Assembly: GCA_020635285.1 (NCBI GenBank)
Contig: JACKAB010000013.1
Location: 6,899 to 70,898, forward strand
Length of the DNA: 64,000 nucleotides
Direction of reading: 5' to 3'
DNA from: Ignavibacteriales bacterium
GTDB lineage: Bacteria; Bacteroidota; Ignavibacteria; Ignavibacteriales; Melioribacteraceae
The notes beneath the pieces were generated by a model, which made no database searches, was not told the DNA's origin, and was given only the letters and a program-made list of their open reading frames with translations. The position numbers and the translations under genes are program-made. Below, piece after piece: positions 1-8,999 of the stretch. Numbering within the stretch: the first letter of the stretch is position 1; each line of letters begins with the position of its first letter.

Positions 1-199
1 TGAGCTTCTGGAGAATCAAAAGCCATATCAAAAAATTTAACGTTTGTATATTGATTTTCCAACTCTTCCATAACGCCATAAACAGGAACGCACATTGGTC
101 CCATTCTTCCGCAGCAAACCATTACGTTTTCATTTTCGGTGATTGCTTTTTAAGTTCATCAGCAGTTGTTATGTGAGATAAATCTGTTTGAAGTGTCAT
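1..199 (-). CDS. Thioredoxin-like thiol protein, partial and frameshifted
   Basis: The gene starts at ATG 197-199 behind an AAAGGA-like ribosome site and runs off the left edge. The first ~20 codons read MTLQTDLSHITTADELKK, then a one-base loss in an A run near 150 breaks the frame. In the next frame the protein continues ENENVMVCCGRMGPMCVPVY. That places a two-cysteine CGRMGPMC motif where thioredoxins carry WCGPC, followed by a typical beta strand (NVKFFDMAFDSP). This suggests a small cytosolic thiol-disulfide protein. The first cysteine spacing is wider than in classical thioredoxin, so the redox role is inferred. The C-terminal part is outside the window. Confidence 0.55.
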
Positions 200-313
200 T
201 TTTATTCCTTTTAGTATAATTTGTAGTTTTTATCAATGTTTGATGCAAGGAATATATTTTAGATTCTAAAGTATTTTTATATGCTTTAAAGAATTATTAA
301 TAATTTAGTTTAA

Positions 314-345
314 AATAAAAAAAGGCAGTGTAGGTTTCTGCCTTC
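314..345 (-). terminator. Intrinsic terminator after the small minus-strand gene
   Basis: A 7-bp stem (AAGGCAG at 322-328 with CTGCCTT at 338-344) is followed, on the minus strand, by a T-rich run (complement of 314-323). It lies about 30 bp downstream of the small gene ending at 376. A T-rich tail on the plus side means it could also work in the other direction. Confidence 0.7.
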
Positions 346-375
346 TTTTATTTAGACATTATCTAAATTAGGAGA

Positions 376-628
376 TTAAGCTTGAGGTCTGTTATATATT
401 ATTTTTCTAATTGAGTCGAATTGAAGATATGGATAATCTTTTTGAATTTTTTTCAATAGCCTCGCCTGCGCTAAGTTCGTTATTTCTAAGTGAGTCAAAT
501 CTTTTTCTAATCATATAATCGCGGACGGACTTTTTATTAATCAAACCGCGGCTATCAAGGATGTCAAAAATTTCATCACTTATTAATTCAGATAATGGAT
601 TTTCTATGTTTTTTGTGTTCATAGTCAC
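376..628 (-). CDS. Small conserved protein of unknown function (frameshifted near its end)
   Basis: A strong ribosome site (AAGGGGTG) precedes ATG 626-628. The charged, mostly helical protein begins MTMNTKNIENPLSELISDEI and continues through a basic stretch (RDYMIRKRFDSLR). As written, the frame ends at 407 after ...AIEKNSKRLS. Dropping one A from the 7-A run near 450-456 gives AIEKIQKDYPYLQFDSIRKI and a stop at 376, just before the terminator. That looks like the true C-terminus, about 83 residues. The pattern of short helices suggests a compact DNA- or protein-binding module, but I do not recognise the family. Confidence 0.6.
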
Positions 629-823
629 CCCTTTCTTACATTTAAAATAATTATAACTATATAGACTTCCGAATTGTTAAAATTGTTCCATTAATTTTAG
701 TTGGTTTGTGGTATTAGCGATAAAACGAGGTTTTTAATAACTATTTACAGCTTTTTATTTATTTAATTCCTTTCGGTTTACCTTGAAAAATCTTCTAAGA
801 ATGACTTTGTCTTCTTTATAACT

Positions 824-1958
824 CTAGATTCTAGCTTTTTTATCTCTTTTTACAATCCTATTTTCTCTTATGTTTTGTGGAATTGAGTCTTTATGCACCA
901 TAATTGCAATGGTTTTTAATCTTACATATGCTTCAGACATATACCAGTAACCGTCATATGTTTTGTCTTCGGTTCCCCAAGAGTTTTTAGTGTAATAAAA
1001 TTTTGTGCCGTTTTGGTCTTCGGCAATACCGACCAATTGCATCAAATGGTCATCGGTTACATCAAAGGTTTCAAACGCATCTTGTCGCATATTTTGAGTT
1101 ATATTTTTTTCGGTTTGAGGAAAGTTATTTTCTTTTTCATCAACTTCATCAACCGGAATTACAGCGTAACCTTCTTCTCTATAAAAATTATCTTTTCCGC
1201 TGTCTCCATCCCAACAAACCGAGTAACCATTATTAATTGCATTATCAATAACTTCAATCAACTCATTTACCGGAATATTATAAAATTCATTGTTGCTCCA
1301 ATTATCGGGCAATTCTAAATTATACTTTGTATAAAAAGGTGCGTTCAGATAAGATGTAATTTCAACATAGTTTTGGGGATTAAAGTTTGTGAAATCTCTA
1401 AAAGACTTGGGTGTATATTCTTTTCCTTTATAATTAAATTTTTGAGGCAGGTATTCCTAAATATGTATTTAATACGGCTTCAATTGCATCTTTCCATTTT
1501 GGAGTAAGATTATCTTCCTTTAAAGTTCCATCTAACATTCCTTGTAGAACATTCATCATTTCCTTTTGATTATGTTCTTTTAAGCCAATGTTTTTGCCGG
1601 TATAAACGTCTTCGGGCACAAAGCCAAATTTACTAACCACGTTTAATAAATCGTGCGCTAGTCCTCCGTCTCCAAAGTTTGTTTTTCCGTGATATCTAAT
1701 ATATTTTTCTGCCATTGGTAAAAGTTTATGCCTGACAGTAAACATTTCTGAAAGATCTATTTCATCAAAACCCATTCTTAAAAGTTCTGTTTCCACAAAA
1801 GATGTTGATGCAAAAGCCCAGCATGTGCCTGTTTTTCCTTGGTTCTTAACCGAAGTTGTTTTTACTTGTTCCAACATTTTAAATTGAGGAGAATATTCTT
1901 GAGAATAAACTATTGTTGTAAAAAATAATATTAAAAAAAATATTAATCTCTTCTTCAT
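824..1958 (-). CDS. Secreted C1-family (bleomycin hydrolase/PepC-like) cysteine peptidase, one frameshift
   Basis: The N-terminus MKKRLIFFLILFFTTIVYSQ is a signal peptide ending in a typical SQ site, so the protein should be exported. The papain-type catalytic set is complete: Cys in GTCWAFAS, His in DDHLMQLVG and Asn in TKNSWG. The spacing and the C-terminal half resemble the C1B peptidases (bleomycin hydrolase, PepC) rather than short papains. The frame is broken once, at the T5 run 1439-1443 (A5 on the coding strand). With four A's the sequence continues PASKFNYKGKEYTPKSF into the second half, giving about 377 residues. A related, unbroken copy lies at 22958-24187. Confidence 0.75.
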
Positions 1959-2082
1959 TTTATTTTTCCTTTTTTTTGTAGAATCCCGATTGAATTGATC
2001 TTCAGATCTAAATAACTTAATTTTTTTTTAAAATATTTAACCTTTCTTTTAGAAAAACATTTAAAACATCTGTGAAAATATA

Positions 2083-2101
2083 TTTTTTTTTTTTTTTTTT
2101 T
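2083..2101. repeat. 19-base T homopolymer
   Basis: An uninterrupted run of 19 T lies at the 3' end of the broken TfoX-like gene, where it encodes lysines after a PKPKPKK tail. It is by far the longest mononucleotide run I noticed in the window. Its length is likely unreliable in any sequencing technology, or variable in the cell. Confidence 0.8.
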
Positions 2102-2413
2102 AGGCTTTGGTTTTGGGAGTTCTTTCTCGGTTATCTTTATTAACTCGCTTAACCAATCTTTATCTTCTATTTTGCCTTCAATTAAAAAGATGGTTTTGCT
2201 CCCGGATATGCTGGAGCTTCAACAACATTACCAATAAATTTTCTTCCGGCATCTGTTGGGTTTTACAAATAACTGATCATCACAAATTTAGTGCAACTAC
2301 TTTTTTTTTATAATATAAGGCGCATATTCTCCAAACATATATTTGTATTCAACTTCATCTAAATTACTTAGTTGATCAATTACATATTTTATGAATTCTA
2401 GTTTTGATGCCAT
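2102..2413 (-). pseudogene. TfoX N-terminal domain protein, broken by at least four indels
   Basis: Read from ATG 2411-2413 with frame changes, the strand encodes MASKLEFIKYVIDQLSNLDE, then VEYKYMFGEYA, ICDDQLFVKPTDAGRKFIG, EAPAYPGAKPSFLIEGKIED, and finally KDWLSELIKITEKELPKPKP. This is the TfoX N-terminal fold, found in Sxy/TfoX competence regulators and in many stand-alone small proteins. Shifts are needed in the A run near 2302-2310, at CTAAATTTG near 2286, at the CCC near 2260 and at the TTTT near 2185. The protein content is intact apart from these, so either recent decay or consensus errors is possible. A competence role should not be assumed for a stand-alone N domain. Confidence 0.6.
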
Positions 2414-2481
2414 TAGTTTTATTGTACTTATTTAATACCCAGTGCTTCAACAAACTTATTGCGGTCAGTTTGGCTTACTAG

Positions 2482-3543
2482 TTATAAGCATTTTATTTTT
2501 TCTTTAGAATTTTCTAACATTAAATCTAACTTATCATTGATATAATCTGGATATTTGCCTTCAAAATACTCATACATCAATGGATTGCCAGAAAAATAAT
2601 GGGATGAATATTCAATAAAATTATTAGTGGCTATTTTACCATTAAACTTAAATAATTTTTTAGATATAGATTTTATCTTAAAGTCATCTTTATAATTATA
2701 ATTAAAATCAGAATCCCTTTTCTTCAAATATTCACTCAGTGTATATAGGTGAATTGCTCCATCAATGTGCCTAAATTGCTTATCTCCCAAATCATATTCA
2801 GCATGTATATACCTTGCTGGGTAATATATATTTCCATTTATTTTGATTTCTTCATCTTCTGTTTTGAATTCTTCTGCTTGGAATATCTTAATCCCATTTT
2901 TAGTTTTCCACTGAATATTCAGTGAGTAAGCATTGTTGAAAAAAAAATCTAATAAATCGATCTTTTAAGCCAAAGGGAGGTCTCAAATGCATAATTCCAT
3001 TTTTTATTTTATTTATCTCATTTTTGAAACTTGGACCGTACCAAGTATCTTTTTCAAACCAGTTTGGTCCGTTTACATCAATACGTATTCTATTTTTATC
3101 AATCGCTATATATTTTTCCACTTGTGTTTGTTTGTCGGCCCAAAAAAGCTCAACAAATCTCGGGGCAAAATTATTATTCTCATAAAATCCTCTTCTAAAA
3201 AAAGGGTGAACCATAACTACAATATCTTCAGAATATAAATTACCTTCCTTTGGTGGTCTCTTTTCAAAATGTTGCAATAAGTTTCAAAATCTGTTAGCCC
3301 TTCTTTATCAATTTTTACATGTGGGCATAAGTGCAGGACAATATTTGGAAAGCATGCAACAACTCCAATTGTTCGAATATATTTAATATGTTCTTTGTTT
3401 AGATCTAATCCTAATGATGAACTCTTTTTTAGAAAGCTTTCTATTCTTTCTGAATTTTCAGAAAAGCTTTTTTCTTCTTCTTCAGCCATTTGTTGCAAAA
3501 AATTTTTATGTAAGTCTTTTTTCCATAATTTTTTTTTATACAT
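2482..3543 (-). CDS. Protein of unknown function, about 350 residues, two frameshifts
   Basis: Three overlapping reading segments join into one protein. The N-terminal part is charged and helical (MYKKKLWKKDLHKNF, then EEEEKSFSENSERIESFLKK) and leads into a hydrophobic strand (GVVACFPNIVLHLCPHVKI). After a shift near 3275 it continues LQHFEKRPPKEGNLYSEDIV, with aromatic-rich strands (RFVELFWADKQ, GPNWFEKDTWYGP). After a second shift in the T run near 2940 it ends with SGNPLMYEYFEGKYPDYIN. There is no signal peptide or transmembrane segment. The first start, at 3543, has no clear ribosome site. I do not recognise the family. Confidence 0.5.
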
Positions 3544-3566
3544 ATAACTGTTTGTTAATAATTCCC

Positions 3567-3592
3567 ATTAAGCAATGATTATATTGCTTAAT
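3567..3592. promoter_or_regulatory. Perfect 10-bp inverted repeat in a divergent promoter region
   Basis: ATTAAGCAAT (3567-3576) and ATTGCTTAAT (3583-3592) are perfect inverted copies separated by GATTAT. The repeat sits between the divergent starts of the unknown gene (3543) and the isoaspartyl peptidase gene (3673). Its position fits an operator for a dimeric regulator; no T run follows, so a terminator is less likely. Confidence 0.45.
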
Positions 3593-3672
3593 AAAACTAT
3601 TAATAACACTAATTTTTTTTTTATTTTAAACTCTCTTAATTATCTCTCCTAAAATATTAAGGAAAATTAAAT

Positions 3673-4689
3673 ATGACAAAATTTTATTTAGCTATTTTTC
3701 TGCTTTCCATTTTACTTTTAACCTCTTGCGTAAAAGAAATAAAAAATAATGACTCGGTGGACTCAAAAAATAGAGTTAATGAATACGCGTTGGTTATTCA
3801 TGGAGGTGCCGGAAATATTTATAAAGGCAGATATACAGAAGAGCAAGAAAAATTATATATAGATAAATTAAGCGAGGCTTTAAATCTTGGAAAAGAAATT
3901 TTAGCAAGCGGCGGCACATCTGTTGATGCAGTTGAAACTGTTATAAGAGTTCTTGAGGACTCACCTTTATTTAATGCCGGAAAAGGGGCTGTGCTAACTT
4001 CAGACGGTGATGTTGAACTTGATGCATCAATTATGAACGGAAAAGATATAAGTGCAGGAGGAGTTGCTAGTTTGCGTCATATCAAAAATCCAATTACTCT
4101 TGCCAGGTTTGTTATGGAACATTCAACTCATGTTCTGCTTTTTGGAGAAGGAGCAGAAAAATTTGCAGATGAATTTGGAATGCAGAAAGTTGAAAATAAT
4201 TACTTCAAAACAGAAGAAAGAATTGAAGAATATAATAATAGTAAATCCGTTGCAAGTATAGAAAATAAAGATTACAAGTTTGGAACTGTTGGCTGCGTTG
4301 CAATAGATAAAAACGGTAACCTTGCTGCCGGAACTTCAACCGGCGGAATGGCTGGTAAAAAATTTGGAAGAGTTGGTGATGCTCCAATAATTGGAGCTGG
4401 AACATATGCAAATAATAAAACTTGCGCTTTATCCGCTACTGGTCACGGAGAATTTTTTATTAGAAATGTTGTTACTTATGATATTTCTGCATTAATGGAA
4501 TATAGTAAGTTTACTTTGAAAGAAGCTGCTGATCATGTAATTAAAAATAAATTAGTAAAACAAAATGCTAAAGGCGGCATAATTGGTATTGATAAAAAAG
4601 GTAATATAGTTATGTCTTTCAATACTGATGGAATGTTTAGAGGATATATAACTAAAGATTCTGAACCAACTGTTGAGTTATATAATTAG
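3673..4689 (+). CDS. Isoaspartyl peptidase / L-asparaginase, lipoprotein
   Basis: This Ntn-hydrolase cleaves isoaspartyl dipeptides and asparagine after self-cleavage into two chains. The HGGAGNI motif near residue 44 and the GTVGCVAID segment near residue 206 mark the family; the Thr of GTVG is the expected nucleophile and autocleavage site. SATGHGEFFIRNV follows, as usual. The N-terminus has a hydrophobic segment ending LLLTSC, a lipobox, so the enzyme should sit in the envelope. At 338 residues the length is normal and the frame is intact. Start ATG 3673 has an AAGGAAAA ribosome site. It is divergent from the gene at 2482-3543. Confidence 0.9.
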   Translation: MTKFYLAIFLLSILLLTSCVKEIKNNDSVDSKNRVNEYALVIHGGAGNIYKGRYTEEQEKLYIDKLSEALNLGKEILASGGTSVDAVETVIRVLEDSPLFNAGKGAVLTSDGDVELDASIMNGKDISAGGVASLRHIKNPITLARFVMEHSTHVLLFGEGAEKFADEFGMQKVENNYFKTEERIEEYNNSKSVASIENKDYKFGTVGCVAIDKNGNLAAGTSTGGMAGKKFGRVGDAPIIGAGTYANNKTCALSATGHGEFFIRNVVTYDISALMEYSKFTLKEAADHVIKNKLVKQNAKGGIIGIDKKGNIVMSFNTDGMFRGYITKDSEPTVELYN

Positions 4690-4934
4690 GTTTATCAACA
4701 TACATATATTTAAATATTGTATATATATTTAAAAGAATAATAAAGAATAAGCATGTTAATATGTGGATAACTAAGAATTTGTTTGTTTATAAGCTGTTTT
4801 GCAGACTAATCAATTTTTTTAATTGTTCATAACTTTAACAAACTGCTAAGTATAAAAACATATACGTTCATAACTCATAATTGCCAACAAATGATTACAA
4901 AGTTACTAACACTTTTTAGTTAGTTATCAACACT
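4690..4934. other. Candidate replication origin: DnaA-box cluster with AT-rich element
   Basis: This 245-bp gap holds five 9-mers matching TTATnnACA: TTATCAACA at 4692-4700 and 4924-4932 (plus strand), and on the minus strand TTATCCACA (4762-4770, the classical box), TTATAAACA (4784-4792) and TTATGAACA (4824-4832). By base composition about 0.1 such match would be expected here. The stretch 4700-4750 is almost pure A/T, like an unwinding element. mnmE/mnmG/rsmG and two parS-like sites lie 4-8 kb away, a neighbourhood common near origins. No dnaA or dnaN is in the window. The assignment is inference from motifs. Confidence 0.5.
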
Positions 4935-6080
4935 ATGAAAAATATTTTTTCTGGAATTCGAGTTTTAGAATTATCATCGGTTTTGGCTGGACCATCAGTC
5001 GGAATGTTCTTTGCAGAGCTTGGTGCAGAAGTAATAAAAATAGAAAACCCAAATACTATGGGAGACGTAACAAGAAGTTGGAGACTTCCTAACGAAAATC
5101 AAAACAATGATATTTCGAGCTATTTCTGTTCAGTCAATTGGGGTAAAAAATCAATCGCACTTGATTTGGAAATTAAGGAAGATTATAAAATATTTTCTGA
5201 ATTAGTCAAAAAATCGGATGTAATTACTGTAAGCTTTAAGTTTGGTGATGATAAAAAACTTAATGCAGATTATAAATCAATAAAAAAAATAAATCCAAAA
5301 ATTATTTATGCTCAAATAACAGGTTTTGGATTAAATGATGAAAGAACAGCTTTTGATGCAGTAATTCAAGCTTATTCCGGATTTATGTATATCAATGGAT
5401 TACCTGAAACAGATCCATTAAAAATGCCGGTCGCTTTAATTGATATTTTAGCAGCTCATCAAATTAAAGAAGCAATACTTATTGCGTATATAGAAAAATT
5501 AAAAACCGGAAAAGGCGCAATTGTTGAATGCTCACTTTTACAAGCAGGAATTTCCTCTTTAGCTAATCAAGCCTCTAATTATTTAAATGTCGGAATTATT
5601 CCAGAAAGAAAGGGTTCTGACCATCCAAATATTTTTCCTTATGGAACGACATTTCTAACAAAGGACAAAAAGCATATTTTGCTTGCAATTGGAAACGATA
5701 AGCAATTCTCTAGGTTCTGCAAAACAGTGGATGTCAAAAATAAAATTACACAAGACAAATTTTCTACAAATTTTGAAAGAGTAAAAAATAGAAATGAATT
5801 AAAGAAAATTATAGTAAAATTAATCTCAGAATATAATTCTAAAAAACTGATAGAAATATTAGATAAAAACAAAATCCCTGCTGCCTTAATTAAAAACATG
5901 AAAGAAGTTTTTGAGCAAGAACAGGCACAAGAACTTTTACTAATTTCTGAAAGAAACAATACCAAGTATTTTGGTATAAATACATTTTCAGCAAAAGTTA
6001 ATAAGAAAAGAATTACAAAACTTTCACCACCACCACATTTAGACGAAAACCGAAAAGAGATATTTAAGTTAATTCAATAA
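4935..6080 (+). CDS. CaiB/BaiF (family III) CoA-transferase
   Basis: Family III CoA-transferases move CoA between carboxylic acids through an aspartyl-CoA thioester. The N-terminus (GIRVLELSSVLAGPSVGMF, then GAEVIKIENP) is the typical nucleotide-binding start. The catalytic Asp is expected in FDAVIQAYSGFMYINGLP near residue 140. SNYLNVGIIPERKGSDHPNI corresponds to the conserved central segment that closes the interlocked dimer. At 381 residues it is slightly short for the family but the frame is intact. The substrate cannot be told from the sequence. The gene begins immediately after the last DnaA-like box, and convergent clpB follows. Confidence 0.85.
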   Translation: MKNIFSGIRVLELSSVLAGPSVGMFFAELGAEVIKIENPNTMGDVTRSWRLPNENQNNDISSYFCSVNWGKKSIALDLEIKEDYKIFSELVKKSDVITVSFKFGDDKKLNADYKSIKKINPKIIYAQITGFGLNDERTAFDAVIQAYSGFMYINGLPETDPLKMPVALIDILAAHQIKEAILIAYIEKLKTGKGAIVECSLLQAGISSLANQASNYLNVGIIPERKGSDHPNIFPYGTTFLTKDKKHILLAIGNDKQFSRFCKTVDVKNKITQDKFSTNFERVKNRNELKKIIVKLISEYNSKKLIEILDKNKIPAALIKNMKEVFEQEQAQELLLISERNNTKYFGINTFSAKVNKKRITKLSPPPHLDENRKEIFKLIQ

Positions 6081-6111
6081 TTTAGTCTTTTTCTACGTCT
6101 CTTGTTTTTTA

Positions 6112-8730
6112 TTAACCCTTACTAAACTTTATTTGACCATCTCCCGGATAACTAGCAACAACAGTATCTCCAGATGAAAAATTATTCATCAGCAACTCTG
6201 TTGAGAGAGGATTTATTAAGTGTCGCTGTATAGTTCGTTTTAATGGTCTTGCACCATAGGTTATATCAGATCCTATAGAAAGTAGAAAATCTTTAACCTC
6301 ATCTTTTATTATAAGCTCAATATTCTTATCCGCCAATAATTTACCAACTCTTTGAAGCTGGATTTCAATTATATTTTTAAGCTCACCTTTAAGTAACGGT
6401 TTAAATAATACAACCTCATCAATTCTATTAAGAAACTCAGGCCGAATCGTTTTTCTAAGTAAGTCGCTTAACTTAACCCTTAACTCGGCTAATATTTCCT
6501 CATAATTATCTTCGTTAAAATCGTTAAATCTTTCTTGAAATAAGTGTGAGCCCAAGTTGGAGGTCATTATTATGATTGTGTTTTTAAAATCAACCGTTCT
6601 CCCCTGATTATCAGTTAGTCTTCCATCATCTAAAACTTGTAATAAAATATTAAATACATCAGGATGGGCTTTTTCAATTTCATCTAAAAGCACAACTGAA
6701 TATGGTCGCCTTCTAACAGCTTCAGTTAATTGTCCCCCTTCTTCATATCCAATATATCCGGGAGGCGCACCAACTAATCTTGAAACAGAATGCTTCTCCA
6801 TATATTCCGACATGTCAATTCTAATCATTGCGTGTTCATCATTAAATAAATATTCGGCTAAAGCCCTTGCCAGCTCTGTCTTACCAACTCCGGTAGTTCC
6901 AATAAAAATGAAAGAGCCAATAGGTCTGGCAACATCCTGCAAACCTGCGCGAGAACGCCTGATTGCGTTAGCAACCGCAGAAACAGCCTCGTCTTGTCCC
7001 ACAACTCTTTTATGAAGCTCATCTTCTAATTTAATAAGCTTACTTCTTTCGCTTTCAAGCATTTTGTTTACAGGGATTCCTGTCCATTTTGCAATAACCT
7101 CAGCTATGTCTTCTGAGTCAACCTCTTCCTTCAACATTTTACTATTCTTTTGAATCTTGTTAAGTTCCTCAGACTCATGCTTTAATTTTTTTTCCAATTC
7201 GGAAATTGTACCATATCTTAATTCTGCAACCTTGCCATAGTTTCCTTCCCTTTCAAATTTTTCAGCATCAATTTTTACTTTTTCAATATCATTTTTTAGC
7301 TGATGAATAATTTTAATTTTTTCTTTCTCTAAATTCCAATGTGCCCTTAAAGTATTTCTTTCTTCTAACAAATCACTTAATTCTTTTTCTATTTCTTTTA
7401 ACCTAAGCGCAGAGTCAGTGTCCTTTTCGCGTTTCAAGGCTTCTTTCTCTATCTCTAATTGCTTAACTCTTCTTTCTAATTTATCTAACTCTTCAGGCAT
7501 TGAGTCAATTTCGATTCTAAGTTTAGAAGCAGCTTCGTCAATTAAGTCAATAGCTTTGTCGGGTAAAAATCTATCGGTAATATATCTGTTTGAAAGTTGG
7601 GCAGCGGAAACAATTGCCCCATCGGTAATTCTAACTCCGTGATGAAGTTCATACTTTTCTTTTAGTCCCCTTAAAATAGAAATTGTATCTTCTTCAGAAG
7701 GTTCAGTAATTAATACCGGTTGAAACCTTCGCTCAAGCGCAGCATCTTTTTCAATATTTTGTTTGTATTCTTTTAATGTTGTAGCGCCAATGGCATGAAG
7801 TTCTCCTCTTGCCAATGCAGGTTTAAGAATATTTGCTGCATCCATAGCTCCGTCGGTCTTTCCCGCCCCAACTAACTGATGCATTTCATCAATGAATAAA
7901 ATTATTTCACCGTTAGAGTTTTGTACCTCTTTTATTACAGCTTTTATTCTTTCCTCAAACTGTCCTCTAAACTGCGTACCAGCAACCAATGAACCTAAGT
8001 CTAGTGCTATTATGCTTTTTGTTTTTAAGTTCTCTGGCACATCACCGGAAACAATTCTTTGGGCTATGCCTTCTGCTATTGCGGTTTTGCCAACACCTGG
8101 CTCGCCAATTAGAACAGGATTGTTTTTTGTTCTTCTTGATAAAACTTGAAGTACCCTTCTAATTTCTTCATCACGACCAATAACCGGATCAAGCTTTCCA
8201 TTGCGGGCAAGCTCATTTAAGTCCTTTCCAAACTTTTTGAGAGATTGATAAGTGTCCTCTGCATTTTGTGAAGTTACCCTTTGGGTTCCGCGAATATCTT
8301 TTAAGCCTGCAAGAATTACTTCCCTTGTAATTCCGTTTTGTTTTAAAAGGTTTCCAACCTTTCCGGAGTCTGAAGCAAGAGCAAGTAAAAGATGTTCAGT
8401 TGACACAAACTCGTCTTTTAATTTTTTTGCTTCTTCTGCGGACATATCTAAAAGCTTGCTGGTATTTGTTGAAAGCTGTTGATTGCCAATACCAGAGCCA
8501 GTTACCTTAGGTAAGGTTTCTAAAAAGCTTCCCAACTGAACCTTTAATTGAGAAACATTTGCACCGGTTTTTTGAACCATTGATTCTGCAACACTTCCGC
8601 TTTCTTGCAGCATTGCAGCAAAAATATGTTCCGGCTCAACTATTTGGTTATTATAGTTCTGTGCAATTTCAACTGCACTTTGAATTACTTCTTGTGCTTT
8701 TATAGTTAGTTTATTTAAATTAAAACTCAT
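6112..8730 (-). CDS. clpB: ATP-dependent disaggregase ClpB
   Basis: ClpB is a cytosolic AAA+ hexamer that pulls proteins out of aggregates with DnaK. The 872 residues show the full layout: N-terminal Clp repeat domain (FNLKLTIK-type start, residues 1-150), first AAA+ module with GEPGVGKT Walker A and LFIDEMHQLVGAG Walker B, a long coiled-coil middle domain (about 410-530, rich in K/E/L), and a second AAA+ module with GTTGVGKT and VVLLDEIEKAHPDVFN. GYIGYEEGGQLTE contains the pore loop. Start ATG 8728-8730 follows an AGAGGA ribosome site. No CIRCE-type element was seen upstream. The frame is intact and the length is normal. Confidence 0.97.
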   Translation of the reverse strand: MSFNLNKLTIKAQEVIQSAVEIAQNYNNQIVEPEHIFAAMLQESGSVAESMVQKTGANVSQLKVQLGSFLETLPKVTGSGIGNQQLSTNTSKLLDMSAEEAKKLKDEFVSTEHLLLALASDSGKVGNLLKQNGITREVILAGLKDIRGTQRVTSQNAEDTYQSLKKFGKDLNELARNGKLDPVIGRDEEIRRVLQVLSRRTKNNPVLIGEPGVGKTAIAEGIAQRIVSGDVPENLKTKSIIALDLGSLVAGTQFRGQFEERIKAVIKEVQNSNGEIILFIDEMHQLVGAGKTDGAMDAANILKPALARGELHAIGATTLKEYKQNIEKDAALERRFQPVLITEPSEEDTISILRGLKEKYELHHGVRITDGAIVSAAQLSNRYITDRFLPDKAIDLIDEAASKLRIEIDSMPEELDKLERRVKQLEIEKEALKREKDTDSALRLKEIEKELSDLLEERNTLRAHWNLEKEKIKIIHQLKNDIEKVKIDAEKFEREGNYGKVAELRYGTISELEKKLKHESEELNKIQKNSKMLKEEVDSEDIAEVIAKWTGIPVNKMLESERSKLIKLEDELHKRVVGQDEAVSAVANAIRRSRAGLQDVARPIGSFIFIGTTGVGKTELARALAEYLFNDEHAMIRIDMSEYMEKHSVSRLVGAPPGYIGYEEGGQLTEAVRRRPYSVVLLDEIEKAHPDVFNILLQVLDDGRLTDNQGRTVDFKNTIIIMTSNLGSHLFQERFNDFNEDNYEEILAELRVKLSDLLRKTIRPEFLNRIDEVVLFKPLLKGELKNIIEIQLQRVGKLLADKNIELIIKDEVKDFLLSIGSDITYGARPLKRTIQRHLINPLSTELLMNNFSSGDTVVASYPGDGQIKFSKG

Positions 8731-8999
8731 TTTAAGTCCTCTTTATTAATCCATCACTATTTTTCTAAACGAAAAACAAAATCAAATACATTTTTGTTTA
8801 ACAAATATTTTTCTAAAAGGTTTCCTCTTATACATTTAAAGAACAAATAGTTTTAATTTGATATAATCTGTTGACTGAATCTAAGTTTATAGAATAAAAT
8901 AAGTTAGCACGATTGATAATTGATTAATATAGAAAATCACCGTATATTTAATGTTCTATTTTTTATATAACTAAATTAAAAACTAAATATTTAATATTA

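Noticed and set aside
1003..1318. Plus-strand reading frames opposite the C1 peptidase
   Set aside because: They are antisense to a conserved catalytic domain and have no coding features.
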